Positions 1 through 8,303 are shown, numbered from the stretch's first letter. The stretch: DNA of 10,583 nt from Roseovarius sp. UBA3070 (GCA_002366775.1 DFBW01000167.1:1-10583), one strand, 5' to 3'. A program made the numbers and translations. Notes: generated from the sequence alone by a model not told the origin.

Positions 1-236
1 CGGGCGGAATGCTGGCGCAGTATCTGGCACGTCGCGGCATAAAAGTTGAAGTGAATATTCTGACCAAAACCATACCACATATCGCCGATCTGCTGAACCG
101 GCATGCCGAGGACATCAATGCTGATCTGATCGTGATGGGCGCATATGGCCATTCGCGTATCCGCGAGGCGATGTTTGGTGGGGCGACCCGTGACATGCTG
201 AGCGAATGCAATCGACCGGTCCTGATGGCGCATTGA
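1..236 (+). CDS. Universal stress protein (UspA family), C-terminal part
   Basis: This is the 3' end of a gene whose start lies left of the window; the open frame begins at base 3 and ends at TGA 234-236. The visible 77 or so residues are the second half of a Usp domain. They carry the strand-helix text ADLIVMGAYGHSRIREAMFGG, which fits the nucleotide-binding pattern G-x2-G-x9-G, and end in the usual short strand (RPVLMAH). Usp proteins are small cytoplasmic Rossmann-like proteins that often bind ATP and are induced by stress. The gene converges on fnrL, with 61 bases between the two stops. In Paracoccus a uspA gene next to fnrP is part of the FNR regulon (family knowledge). The same role here is inferred from position, because its promoter is outside the window. 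The family call is firm; the full length and start cannot be judged. Confidence 0.9.
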   Translation, partial: GGMLAQYLARRGIKVEVNILTKTIPHIADLLNRHAEDINADLIVMGAYGHSRIREAMFGGATRDMLSECNRPVLMAH

Positions 237-297
237 CCGCAAGCGGGTGATCAACCCTTCGCAGGGGTATGCAGGGCACTGATGAGATCGGGCTGCT

Positions 298-1044
298 TCA
301 GGACAGTATCCCACCATCGCTGTCGTCGCCGGCTTCTTCCATCAACCTGTCGAAATCGGGCACTGTCACACGGCGCTTGCCTTCCAGTACAATCACCCCG
401 TCGCGTTTGAGCGCCGAAATCTGGCGGCTGACCGTCTCCAGCGTCAGCCCCAGATAATCCGCCATTGCCTCGCGGGTGAGAGGCAGATCAAACACCATTT
501 CGCCACTTGCAGTGGCCATTTCCAGCGTGGCATTGCGGCTGGCAATGATCGACAAGAGTGACGCAATCTTTTCTCGGGCTGTTTTGCGGCCCAACACCAG
601 CATCCATTCGCGGGCGGCATCCAATTCATCCAACGTCATTTGCAGCAGGCGCTGTGCAATATGGGGCGTTTCGGTCATCATTTGCTCAAAAGGGGCTTTG
701 CGAAAACAGCACATGACCAAATCCGAAACAGCCACGACATCATATGCGGCCTGATTGCGCCCCGGGCGTCCCACAAAATCACTGGGCAACAACAGGCCCA
801 CCATCTGGGTTCGCCCGTCTTCCATCGTCTGGGTCAATGTGGCGATACCGCTGACAACAGAGCCAACAAAATCCATGTTGTCCCCTGACCAAATCACCGA
901 TTGGCCTGCGGAAAAGCTGCGATAGTACTTAATCTGGTCTAGTTTAGTCAGCTCATCCGCATCACAACGTGCACAAACCGCCCGGTGGCGGATTGGGCAG
1001 TCACCACAGTTTCTGGGTGCAAAAGTCAGTGTATCAGGCAGCAT
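298..1044 (-). CDS. fnrL: FnrL, oxygen-sensing Crp/Fnr-family transcription regulator
   Basis: Cytoplasmic transcription factor that, by analogy with FNR, binds a 4Fe-4S cluster when oxygen is low, dimerises and binds TTGAT-N4-ATCAA sites. With the ATG at 1044 it has 248 residues. The N-terminus has a cysteine cluster C13-x2-C16-x7-C24-x2-C27, and C112-C113 lie at the place of the internal FNR ligand (E. coli Cys122). A cAMP-binding-like beta roll (about 35-120), a dimer helix (about 125-155) and a winged helix-turn-helix follow. The recognition helix LETVSRQISALKRDG keeps the E-x2-SR contacts of FNR (E203, S206, R207). I chose ATG 1044 because AAGGAG sits 5 bases before it. An in-frame TTG at 1077 would add 11 residues but lies inside the FNR box and has no good ribosome site. 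It is divergent from hemN, as in Rhodobacter, and probably autoregulated. The ligand-forming cysteines are inferred. Confidence 0.93.
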   Translation of the reverse strand: MLPDTLTFAPRNCGDCPIRHRAVCARCDADELTKLDQIKYYRSFSAGQSVIWSGDNMDFVGSVVSGIATLTQTMEDGRTQMVGLLLPSDFVGRPGRNQAAYDVVAVSDLVMCCFRKAPFEQMMTETPHIAQRLLQMTLDELDAAREWMLVLGRKTAREKIASLLSIIASRNATLEMATASGEMVFDLPLTREAMADYLGLTLETVSRQISALKRDGVIVLEGKRRVTVPDFDRLMEEAGDDSDGGILS

Positions 1045-1063
1045 GGCTGCTCCTTGTCGTCGT

Positions 1064-1077
1064 TTGATCTGGGTCAA
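1064..1077. promoter_or_regulatory. FNR/FnrL box between fnrL and hemN
   Basis: The 14 bases TTGATCTGGGTCAA match the FNR consensus TTGAT-N4-ATCAA with a single mismatch (GTCAA in place of ATCAA). The centre at 1070.5 is 42.5 bases before the hemN ATG and 26.5 bases before the fnrL ATG. This is a good spacing for class II activation of a hemN transcript starting near 1112. On the fnrL side the site falls about 20 bases downstream of the likely start of transcription, where binding would be expected to repress. The match is seen directly; the regulatory signs are inferred. Confidence 0.85.
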
Positions 1078-1097
1078 AGTCAGACCCCTCGAAGCTC

Positions 1098-1103
1098 ATT
1101 ATA
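1098..1103 (-). promoter_or_regulatory. Likely -10 element of the fnrL promoter
   Basis: The minus strand reads TATAAT exactly here. Transcription would begin near 1091 and leave a leader of about 46 bases before the fnrL ATG at 1044. No good -35 is visible 16-18 bases upstream: the region corresponds to 1120-1126 and reads CTTTCG or similar, inside the first hemN codons. The promoter may therefore be weak or need an activator. The hexamer is clear; its use is inferred. Confidence 0.45.
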
Positions 1104-1105
1104 GG
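1100..1105 (+). promoter_or_regulatory. Likely -10 element of an FnrL-activated hemN promoter
   Basis: The plus strand reads TATAGG, four of six matches to TATAAT. A class II FNR promoter with the box centred at -41.5 would start at 1112 and place its -10 at exactly 1100-1105. The element overlaps both the fnrL -10 on the other strand and the AGGGGG that otherwise looks like the hemN ribosome site. CATTAT at 1097-1102 is an alternative. Confidence 0.4.
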
Positions 1106-1112
1106 GGGTATC

Positions 1113-2468
1113 ATGACATCGAAAGCACTCTTGGGCAAACTGGGTCTCTTTGACGCAAAGGTGCCGCGCTATACATCATACCCAACTTCGCCACATTTTG
1201 GCAAAACAGTTGGGGAAAATACCTTTATCAACTGGATCAAGGCCGTCCCTGAGGGTGCAAGAATCTCACTCTATGTGCATGTGCCGTTTTGCAGACACCT
1301 GTGTTGGTTTTGTGCCTGTCGCACTCAAGGCACACAGAAAATGGCGCCTGTGGCGGCATATCTGAAGGTTCTGAAATCCGAATTGGCGCTGCTGTCGCAA
1401 CATCTGCCCAAGGGCATTACCTTGTCACGCCTGCATTGGGGGGGTGGCACGCCCACCCTGCTGGATGGCGAGATGATTGAAGAACTGGCGGATGCGATCA
1501 AAGCCGTCGCGCCTTTCAGCGACACCACGGAATTTTCCGTTGAGATAGATCCAAACGAGCTGGATGCGAATCGTCTGAAGGCGCTTGTGCGGGCCGGAAT
1601 GACACGCGCCTCGATCGGGGTGCAGGATTTTGACCCGGACATTCAGAAAACCATCGGGCGGATTCAACCCTATGACCTGACCCGGAAAGTGGTCGATGAC
1701 ATCCGCGCCGCTGGTATCCAAAGCCTGAATGCTGACATCCTTTTTGGGCTGCCGCACCAGACGCCTGAACGTATTTCTGACAGTGTGCAAAAGCTGCTGT
1801 CTCTCTCGCCTGACCGGGTCGCGCTTTATGGCTATGCGCATGTGCCCTGGATGGCCAAACGGCAGCAGTTGATTCCGTCCGACACCCTACCAACACCCCA
1901 AGACAGGCTCGCCCTGTTTGAAACTGCCCGCCAGCTGTTTCAGTGGGATGGCTACCGGGACGTGGGCATTGACCATTTCGCACGGCCCGAAGATGGGCTG
2001 GCTCAGGCGCAGCGCGCTGGCAAGCTGCGCCGCAACTTCCAGGGCTACACAGACGATCAGGCTGATGTGTTGATTGGAATGGGGGCCTCGTCGATTTCGA
2101 AGTTCCCACAGGGTTATGCGCAAAATACACCGGCCACGGGGGCCCATACGGCAGCCATTCGTGCCGGGCGGTTTTCAACCACGCGCGGGCATGTGTTTTC
2201 TGGCCAAGACACGTTGCGCGCCCGAATGATCGAAGCCTTGATGTGCGATTTCTTCGTCAAGACGGCAGAATTGCACGACACGTTTGGCGTGCCACTGGCC
2301 GAGCTAAATGAGATACTGAGCGCCACGGATCAGGCGTTTGCCGGTTTGTTGCAACTGAGTGACGAGGGTCTTTTTGTCCCACCAGAGGCCCGTCCTTTGA
2401 CCCGCATGATTGCGCGCAGCTTTGATGCCTATGATCTCAGCACTGCGGGCCACAGCTCGGCTATCTGA
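1113..2468 (+). CDS. hemN: Oxygen-independent coproporphyrinogen III oxidase (radical SAM)
   Basis: Converts coproporphyrinogen III to protoporphyrinogen IX without oxygen by two radical SAM decarboxylations, a late step of haem (and, where present, bacteriochlorophyll) synthesis in the cytoplasm. The 451 residues are close to E. coli HemN (about 457). The N-terminal LFDAKVPRYTSYPTSPHF is characteristic of HemN. The cluster motif is C60-x3-C64-x2-C67 followed by C69, all four cysteines as in true HemN rather than the HemW-like relatives. GGGTP (110-114) is the SAM-binding glycine motif, and LFGLPHQTPE and YGYAHVPWMAKRQ follow. The C-terminal HemN domain is complete. The ATG at 1113 has AGGGGG 4 bases before it. 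A TTG at 1131 with GAAAG 5 bases before it is an alternative if transcription starts at about 1112. It is divergent from fnrL, shares the FNR box, and is expected to be induced at low oxygen. Its stop lies 43 bases from the convergent yejF stop. Confidence 0.95.
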   Translation: MTSKALLGKLGLFDAKVPRYTSYPTSPHFGKTVGENTFINWIKAVPEGARISLYVHVPFCRHLCWFCACRTQGTQKMAPVAAYLKVLKSELALLSQHLPKGITLSRLHWGGGTPTLLDGEMIEELADAIKAVAPFSDTTEFSVEIDPNELDANRLKALVRAGMTRASIGVQDFDPDIQKTIGRIQPYDLTRKVVDDIRAAGIQSLNADILFGLPHQTPERISDSVQKLLSLSPDRVALYGYAHVPWMAKRQQLIPSDTLPTPQDRLALFETARQLFQWDGYRDVGIDHFARPEDGLAQAQRAGKLRRNFQGYTDDQADVLIGMGASSISKFPQGYAQNTPATGAHTAAIRAGRFSTTRGHVFSGQDTLRARMIEALMCDFFVKTAELHDTFGVPLAELNEILSATDQAFAGLLQLSDEGLFVPPEARPLTRMIARSFDAYDLSTAGHSSAI

Positions 2469-2511
2469 CGTTTAACGCTTGTCCAGCTCAGCGGCCAGAT
2501 CTGCATATGAC

Positions 2512-4101
2512 TTACGTCGTCAGGTCCAATGCCGCCTGTAGCAACGTCTGGGTATAGGGTGTCTGCGGGTTGTCAAAGATGTCTTTGGCCAAACCTGCCT
2601 CCACGATGTCACCTTGCTTCATGACGATCATCTTGTGGCTCATGGCGCGAACAACCTTCAAATCGTGCGAAATGAACAAATAGGCCAGCCCATATTTTAC
2701 CTGCAATCGGCGCAGCAGGTCCACGATCTGCACCTGCACCGTCATATCCAAAGCCGAGGTCGGCTCATCCAGCACAACCACCTTTGGCCGCAGGATCATG
2801 GCGCGGGCAATGGCGATACGCTGGCGCTGTCCGCCGGAAAATTCATGTGGATAACGGTCCATGGTTTCCGGGTCGAGATCGACCTCATCCATCACCTCGG
2901 CCACCAAGTCTCGGGCCGGGCGGCCACCGGGGTTACCATGCACACCCAATCCTTCGGCGATGATCTGTTCGCAGGTCATGCGTGGTGAAAGGCTGCCAAA
3001 GGGATCCTGAAATACGATCTGCATGTCGGCACGGTGTTTGCGAAGCTGTTTGGTAGACCAGCTGTTTACATCCTCGCCGTCAAACTGAATGCCCCCTTGT
3101 GAGGCAATCAAGCGCATCACCGCCAGGGCCAGCGTGGTTTTGCCCGAACCACTTTCGCCAACAATCCCCAGTGTTTCCCCGGCACGCACATTGATTGTGG
3201 CCTCGTTCACGGCCTTCACATGGCCAATGGTTTTCTTCAAAAACCCCTGCTGGATTGGAAACCAAACCTTCAGCTTGTCAGTCGCAATCAAAGTGCGTGC
3301 GGTATCTGGCACCGGCTCGGGTTCGCCCGAGGGGGCCGCGGCCAGCAGTCTTTGTGTGTATTCATGCTGTGGGTTGGCGAAGATTTCTTTTGTTGGCCCG
3401 GCCTCAACAATCATGCCGTCTTTCATAACGCAGACCTTATCGGCGATCCGTTCCACCACGGCGAGGTCATGAGTGATGAACAACAGCCCCATATTTTCTT
3501 CGCGTTTCAGCTCGGCCAGCAAATCCAGAATTTGCGCCTGAATGGTGACATCCAACGCGGTTGTAGGCTCATCCGCGATCAGGATATCGGGCTTGTTGGC
3601 CAGGGCCATGGCGATCATCACGCGTTGGCGTTGCCCGCCGCTCAGCTGATGTGGATATGCGCCAAGGCGGCTTTCGGGGTCACGGATGCCCACACGTTCC
3701 AGCAGCTCGATAATCCGCGCGCGCGCCGCGTCGCCCACCAACCCCTGATGCAACTCAAGGCTTTCGGTGATCTGGCGCTCCAGCGTGTGCAGCGGGTTCA
3801 GCGATGTCATCGGTTCCTGGAAGATAAAGCTGATGTCGTTGCCCCGCACCTTGTGCAGCAGCGTGTTGTCCGCGCCGATCATTTCCTGCCCGTCATATTT
3901 GACCGAGCCGCTGACCTCGGCCGAGGAGCCGAGCAATGACACAGTGCTCAGCGCGGTGACGGATTTCCCCGAGCCGCTTTCACCCACCAGCGCCACGGTT
4001 TCACCCCTGTCGACAGTGAACGAAATACCGTGCACACAGGCCACGATTTCGCCATCCTGACGAAAGGCCACGCCCAGATCGTTGACCTCAAGCAGGCTCA
4101 T
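2512..4101 (-). CDS. yejF: YejF, double ATP-binding subunit of a peptide ABC importer
   Basis: A 529-residue cytoplasmic protein with two fused ABC ATPase domains that powers the YejBE channel. Domain 1 (about 1-255) has Walker A GESGSGKS (40-47), Q-loop FQEP near 94, signature LSGGQRQR (about 153-160), Walker B DILIADEP and the H-loop FITHD. Domain 2 (about 268-529) has GESGSGKT near 314-321, [12 protein letters not shown] near 420 and VVVLDEP, with FISHD at its H-loop. Both sites look catalytically intact. After each domain comes the oligopeptide-family segment ([22 protein letters not shown]). The start ATG overlaps the yejE stop (ATGA, 4098-4101), so translation is coupled. It is the last gene of the operon and I see no strong intrinsic terminator before hemN. 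Microcin C and antimicrobial peptide uptake by YejABEF is known in E. coli and Brucella/rhizobia; the substrate here is unknown. Confidence 0.93.
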   Translation of the reverse strand: MSLLEVNDLGVAFRQDGEIVACVHGISFTVDRGETVALVGESGSGKSVTALSTVSLLGSSAEVSGSVKYDGQEMIGADNTLLHKVRGNDISFIFQEPMTSLNPLHTLERQITESLELHQGLVGDAARARIIELLERVGIRDPESRLGAYPHQLSGGQRQRVMIAMALANKPDILIADEPTTALDVTIQAQILDLLAELKREENMGLLFITHDLAVVERIADKVCVMKDGMIVEAGPTKEIFANPQHEYTQRLLAAAPSGEPEPVPDTARTLIATDKLKVWFPIQQGFLKKTIGHVKAVNEATINVRAGETLGIVGESGSGKTTLALAVMRLIASQGGIQFDGEDVNSWSTKQLRKHRADMQIVFQDPFGSLSPRMTCEQIIAEGLGVHGNPGGRPARDLVAEVMDEVDLDPETMDRYPHEFSGGQRQRIAIARAMILRPKVVVLDEPTSALDMTVQVQIVDLLRRLQVKYGLAYLFISHDLKVVRAMSHKMIVMKQGDIVEAGLAKDIFDNPQTPYTQTLLQAALDLTT

Positions 4102-5204
4102 TCAAATGTCTTTCTTGGGTCAAAGGCATCGCGGATCCCTTCAAAGATGAAGACCAGCAATGACAGCATAATGGCAAAGGCGAAAAACGCGGTGAAGGCC
4201 AGCCAGGGCGCTTGCAGGTTCTGCTTGGCTTGCAGTGTCAGCTCGCCCAATGACGGCGAGGAGGACGGCAGGCCAAAGCCCAGAAAATCCAGGCCCGCCA
4301 GCAGGCTGATGGTTCCGGTGATCACAAACGGCATCATTGTCAGCGTCGCCACCATGGCATTGGGCAACATATGGCGAAACATGATGGTCAGGTTGCTCAC
4401 GCCCAGTGCCTTGGCCGCGCGCACATATTCCAGGTTTCGGGCGCGCAGAAACTCTGCACGCACGACGCCTACCAGTGACATCCAGCCAAACAGCACAGTG
4501 ATCCCAACCAGCAGCCAAAAGCTGCGCGGCAGAATGGCAAACAGGATGATGATCACATAGAGCTGCGGCGTGGCGGCCCATATCTCGATGACGCGTTGAA
4601 AGACCAGATCAACCTTGCCGCCAAAATAGCCCTGCACAGCACCGGCAAAAATGCCGATCACAGTTGAGGCGGCTGTGACAATCAGCGTGAACATCACCGA
4701 CAGGCGGAACCCATAAATCACCCGCGCCAGCACATCACGTTTGGTATCGTCAGTGCCCAGCAGGTTTTGTGCATTGGGCGGCAGGGGGGCCGCGCCGGGG
4801 CGGTCCACAGATGTGCTGTAACTATAGGGGATAGGCGGCCAAATGGCCCAGCCCTGTTGGATCACCTCACCTTCAACCACGCCGTCGGCGGCATCTTCGA
4901 TGATCAGATCAGGGTCATCAAAACACGCCTCCAATCCACCGGATTTGATCAGACAGGCCACTTCCGGGTCACGGTACACAGCTTCGGTTTCGAAATCCCC
5001 GCCAAAGGCCGTTTCGGGATAAAACTTCATCACCGGGGTATAATATCCGCCCTGATATTTCACCAAAATGGGCTTGTCGTTGGCGATAAATTCAGCCGGC
5101 AAAGCAATGGCAAACAGAATGGCAAAGATAAACAGCGAGTAATACGCCCGACGGTTACGTTTGAAATTACGCCAGCGGCGCTGATTGAGAGGAGAGAGCG
5201 TCAT
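4098..5204 (-). CDS. yejE: YejE, inner-membrane permease of a peptide ABC importer
   Basis: One of two transmembrane subunits of the YejABEF importer. It has 368 residues, longer than E. coli YejE (about 341). The N-terminus RRWRNFKRNRRAYYSLFIF leads into membrane segment 1 (about 21-41). A long periplasmic stretch (about 42-160) contains the family text PPIPYSYST and NLLGTDDTKRDVLARVIYG. The BPD permease domain (about 160-360) follows, with five more hydrophobic segments. The EAA coupling loop EYVRAAKALGVSNLTIMFRHMLPNA (about 259-283) contacts the ATPase. The ATG directly follows the yejB stop (TAAATG), and GGGAGGGG at the end of yejB serves as ribosome site. Residues about 82-118 form an acidic insert with Cys84 and Cys94 that I do not recall from E. 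coli YejE; a disulphide is possible in the periplasm but not shown. Confidence 0.92.
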   Translation of the reverse strand: MTLSPLNQRRWRNFKRNRRAYYSLFIFAILFAIALPAEFIANDKPILVKYQGGYYTPVMKFYPETAFGGDFETEAVYRDPEVACLIKSGGLEACFDDPDLIIEDAADGVVEGEVIQQGWAIWPPIPYSYSTSVDRPGAAPLPPNAQNLLGTDDTKRDVLARVIYGFRLSVMFTLIVTAASTVIGIFAGAVQGYFGGKVDLVFQRVIEIWAATPQLYVIIILFAILPRSFWLLVGITVLFGWMSLVGVVRAEFLRARNLEYVRAAKALGVSNLTIMFRHMLPNAMVATLTMMPFVITGTISLLAGLDFLGFGLPSSSPSLGELTLQAKQNLQAPWLAFTAFFAFAIMLSLLVFIFEGIRDAFDPRKTFE

Positions 5205-6293
5205 TTACCCCTCCCGCTTTTCAAAGTCGATGCGCGGATCGACCAGAACATACATCAGATCGCTGAGAATATTGACCACCAACCCGATGAGGCCAAACAA
5301 GAACAGCGTGCCAAACATCACCGGATAATCCCGGCTGACTGCGGCCTCAAACCCCAAACGCCCCAGACCATCCAGTGAGAAGATCGTCTCAATCAGCAGG
5401 CTGCTGCCAAAGAACACGCCGACAAAAACTGCCGGAAATCCCGCGATCACAATCAGCATCGCATTGCGGAATACATGACCATAAAGCACCTTGGATTCAG
5501 TCAATCCTTTGGCGCGGGCGGTCATCACATAGTGTTTCTTGATCTCGTCCAAAAACGAGTTCTTGGTCAGCAGCGTCAGTGTCGCAAAGGCGGCAATAGT
5601 TGAGGCCAGCACCGGCAGGAAGATGTGCCACAGATAGTCTGCGGCTTTGCCAAGCACACTCAGCTGATCAAAGTTATCCGAGGTAAGCCCACGCAGCGGA
5701 AAAATCTGCCAATAGCTGCCGCCGGCGAACAAAACCACCAGCATGATCGCAAACAAAAATCCCGGGATTGCATAGGCGGCGATGATGATGCCTGATGTCC
5801 AGCTGTCAAACGTGCTGCCATCGCTGACGGCCTTGCGGATGCCCAGCGGAATCGAAATCAGATAGGCAATCAGCGTGGACCATAACCCCAGCGATATACT
5901 GACCGGCATCTTTTCCAGCACCAGTTCGGTGACGTCGATCTTGCGAAAATAGCTCTCGCCAAAATCGAGCCGCATGTAGTTCCACATCATGTTGAAGAAC
6001 CGCTCCAGCGGCGGTTTGTCCAAGCCGAATTGCTCTTCCAGCTCTTTGATCAACTCAGGCGGCAGCCCGCGGGCGCCAAGGTATTTATCATTGGCCTCAG
6101 CCGCCATATCCTGACCGGCGTCACTGCCCGAGCCGGAAAACCCTTCAAACACATCACCCTGCCCCTGCATGTTGGCGATCATCTGTTCCACCGGGCCACC
6201 GGGGACAAATTGCACAAGGGCAAAGTTGATCACCATAATCCCGATCAACGTCGGGATGATCAGGAACAATCGTCGCAGGATATAGGCGCCCAC
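5205..6293 (-). CDS. yejB: YejB, inner-membrane permease of a peptide ABC importer
   Basis: The other transmembrane subunit, 362 residues, essentially the E. coli length (about 364). The start [36 protein letters not shown] is the standard YejB/DppB first membrane helix and its periplasmic turn. Residues about 40-75 form a Gly/Ser/Asp-rich stretch. The segment [24 protein letters not shown] and [10 protein letters not shown] follow, and then the BPD permease domain. The EAA loop is [27 protein letters not shown], and the family C-terminus [11 protein letters not shown] closes the protein. The start codon is GTG (6293-6291), supported by GGAGGG eight or nine bases before it. It lies 38 bases after yejA and abuts yejE without a gap, so the three are almost certainly cotranscribed. 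Confidence 0.93.
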   Translation of the reverse strand: MGAYILRRLFLIIPTLIGIMVINFALVQFVPGGPVEQMIANMQGQGDVFEGFSGSGSDAGQDMAAEANDKYLGARGLPPELIKELEEQFGLDKPPLERFFNMMWNYMRLDFGESYFRKIDVTELVLEKMPVSISLGLWSTLIAYLISIPLGIRKAVSDGSTFDSWTSGIIIAAYAIPGFLFAIMLVVLFAGGSYWQIFPLRGLTSDNFDQLSVLGKAADYLWHIFLPVLASTIAAFATLTLLTKNSFLDEIKKHYVMTARAKGLTESKVLYGHVFRNAMLIVIAGFPAVFVGVFFGSSLLIETIFSLDGLGRLGFEAAVSRDYPVMFGTLFLFGLIGLVVNILSDLMYVLVDPRIDFEKREG

Positions 6294-6331
6294 TTAGACA
6301 GCCCTCCGGCATTTTGTGCAAAACAGAAACA

Positions 6332-8269
6332 TCACCGCAATGCGCCCGAAGCTTTCAATGCGGCGGCCTTGTCGGCGTTAACCCACCAGAAATCCAAGAC
6401 CCCCAGCGCGTAACGCGGCAATTCTTCAGGGTGCTCAAACATATCCCAATAGGCCACCCAATAGCTGTCATTATACCATGTGGGCACCATGAACCTCTCA
6501 TAGCGCAAGGCCCGGTCCAGAGCCATCAGTGCCGCATCCTGCGCCTCGCGCGTGTCGGTTTCTAATGAGGCTTTGATGATCGCATCGACCATCGGACTGG
6601 CAAGGCCAGCCGGGTTAAACAGGCTGAACGCCGCCTCCTCAGAGCCATACATCTGCATCAAGCCAGTGCCGGCTTCCAAAAACGGGCGATACCGATCAAA
6701 CACCAGATCGTAATCACGCTCGCGATTGCGCAGGGTGAATTGAGACGGGTCAACCTTCTCATACATGGCATCCACGCCCATTTTCTGCAGATTGCCGATA
6801 TAGCTTTCAACCACTGCGCTCAGCGTGGCCGACCCGGACGAGGCAATCGGAAACTCGATGCTCAGCGTTTCCCCTTTGTCGTTGCGGCGCAGGCCATCAT
6901 CGCCCACTTTCCAACCCGCTTCGTCCAGCAGTTTCATGGCTTTGCGCAAATTCTTGCGGTCGTTCAAGCGGTTTGCCTTTGATGTATGTGCGATCACGGC
7001 TTCGTCGCTCAGCATCTCGGGGGGCACCACGTCACCAAGGCTTTTCAACAGTTCCAACTCGGCCCCTTGGGGCACGCCTTTGGCTTCAAGCGGGCTGTCT
7101 TGAACAAAAGAATTGCGCTGGCTGAACAACCCAAACTGAAGCGATTCATTGGTCCACTCAAAATTGTAGGCCAGTGTCAGCGCCCGGCGCACCCGTACAT
7201 CTTTCAGCGGCTCACGCGCCAGATTAAACACGATGCCGTTGGGCAAAGGTGGCGTGCCATCGGGCAGTTCTTCCAGCCGGACATCGCCGTTTTGCTTGGC
7301 CGGAAAATCATATCCCGTGGCCCATTTCTTGGAATTCGACTCGGCGCGGAAAGTGTATTCACCGGCTTTGAAGGCCTCAAATGCGGCGCTGTCATCGGAA
7401 AAATACTCAATCCGGATCATATCAAAATTATGCCGGCCCTGATTGATCGGCAGATGCCAGCCCCAATAATCAGGGTTGCGGGCATACACGATCCGGCGGT
7501 TCACATCGACACCGTACACCTGATAAGGGCCAGATCCGATGGCAGCGTCCAAACGGGATTCATCCAGTCGCGCGCCGGTCTCCTCATACCATGTCTTTGG
7601 AAACACAGGAGTCGAGCCAACCTGATCAATCAATGATCGCCGCGCCACGTCCTTGGCAAAGGTAAATTTGACAGTGTGGTCATCCAATGCCTCAGCGCTC
7701 AGCACTCGTTTTCTCACTGCGTCGGCATAGGATTTCAGCCCTTGGTCCAAAAACAGGTTATGCGAGAACACCACATCATGCGCCGTCACCGGTGTGCCAT
7801 CGGCAAATTTTGCTTCGGGGCGCATGTGAAAAATAACCCAGGTTTTGCCTTCATCATATTCCAGGCTTTCGGCCAAAAGGCCGTACATTTCGCCGTAGGC
7901 ATCGGAAGGGGCACCACCACCGGTAGACGGCATTTCGCCCATCAGGCTTTCGTAGACCATCCAGGAATAACGCCCGGCGCGCCCTTTGCGAGAATAGGGG
8001 TTCATCGAATCAAATGTGCCCGGCGCATGCAGCGAAATTTCACCGCCCTTGGGCGCATCGGGGTTCACATAGTTGAAATGTGTGTAATCGGCCGGATATG
8101 TCAGATCACCAAAGTAGGAATAACCGTGGCTGTGGATGGTCTTGTCTTCGGCCATGGCAACCGAGGCCGCAAGGGCTGCCAGACTGAGCATGAGGAACGC
8201 AGCAATTGCCCCAATAGGGTGAACCTTGGCAATTGCCCGGACCTGCGCCCGGTTGCGGTCATCAATCAT
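6332..8269 (-). CDS. yejA: YejA, periplasmic peptide-binding protein of ABC importer
   Basis: Periplasmic solute-binding protein (SBP family 5) that delivers peptides to YejBE. It has 645 residues against about 604 in E. coli. With ATG 8269 the N-terminus is a signal peptide: a basic stretch (R5-K15), hydrophobic core GAIAAFLMLSLAALAASV, and likely signal peptidase I cleavage after A38-M39-A40. There is no lipobox cysteine. The mature protein starts EDKTIHSHGYSYFGDLTYP, the YejA subgroup signature, with YVNPDAPKGGEISL next. The SBP-5 motif is TWVIFHMRPEAKFADGTPVTAHDVVFSHNLF. ATG 8269 is chosen because AGGAGAAG lies just before it and the signal peptide begins there; a frame open to 8392 would add 41 residues with no export logic. 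It is first in the yejABEF operon. Peptide uptake is inferred from family; the exact ligand is unknown. Confidence 0.92.
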   Translation of the reverse strand: MIDDRNRAQVRAIAKVHPIGAIAAFLMLSLAALAASVAMAEDKTIHSHGYSYFGDLTYPADYTHFNYVNPDAPKGGEISLHAPGTFDSMNPYSRKGRAGRYSWMVYESLMGEMPSTGGGAPSDAYGEMYGLLAESLEYDEGKTWVIFHMRPEAKFADGTPVTAHDVVFSHNLFLDQGLKSYADAVRKRVLSAEALDDHTVKFTFAKDVARRSLIDQVGSTPVFPKTWYEETGARLDESRLDAAIGSGPYQVYGVDVNRRIVYARNPDYWGWHLPINQGRHNFDMIRIEYFSDDSAAFEAFKAGEYTFRAESNSKKWATGYDFPAKQNGDVRLEELPDGTPPLPNGIVFNLAREPLKDVRVRRALTLAYNFEWTNESLQFGLFSQRNSFVQDSPLEAKGVPQGAELELLKSLGDVVPPEMLSDEAVIAHTSKANRLNDRKNLRKAMKLLDEAGWKVGDDGLRRNDKGETLSIEFPIASSGSATLSAVVESYIGNLQKMGVDAMYEKVDPSQFTLRNRERDYDLVFDRYRPFLEAGTGLMQMYGSEEAAFSLFNPAGLASPMVDAIIKASLETDTREAQDAALMALDRALRYERFMVPTWYNDSYWVAYWDMFEHPEELPRYALGVLDFWWVNADKAAALKASGALR

Positions 8270-8286
8270 ACTCTTCTCCTGTTGCC

Positions 8287-8303
8287 CGCCTCTTGATGAG
8301 GCG
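8287..8303 (-). promoter_or_regulatory. Small hairpin in the yejA leader
   Basis: CGCCTC and GAGGCG form a perfect 6-bp inverted repeat around a 5-base loop, just upstream of the yejA ribosome site (the AGGAGAAG at about 8272-8280). There is no T-run, so it is not an intrinsic terminator. It could shape the 5' leader, but chance occurrence in GC-rich DNA is possible. Confidence 0.3.

Noticed and set aside
237-257. Short inverted repeats CCGC-AA-GCGG and GGGT-N5-ACCC between the usp and fnrL stops, as a bidirectional terminator.
   Set aside because: Stems are only four base pairs, they overlap each other, and no T-run follows in either direction.
1325-2178. Long open frames antisense to hemN (up to 220 codons).
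   Set aside because: They lie opposite a clearly conserved gene, are Arg/Pro/His-rich and match no family; they are reading-frame shadows of GC-rich coding DNA.
3220-3939. A 239-codon plus-strand frame across yejF.
   Set aside because: Low-complexity, His/Gln/Arg-rich text antisense to two intact ABC ATPase domains; no ribosome site or motif.
4767-5378. A 203-codon plus-strand frame across the yejE/yejB junction.
   Set aside because: Antisense to both permeases; no recognisable domain and no promoter of its own.
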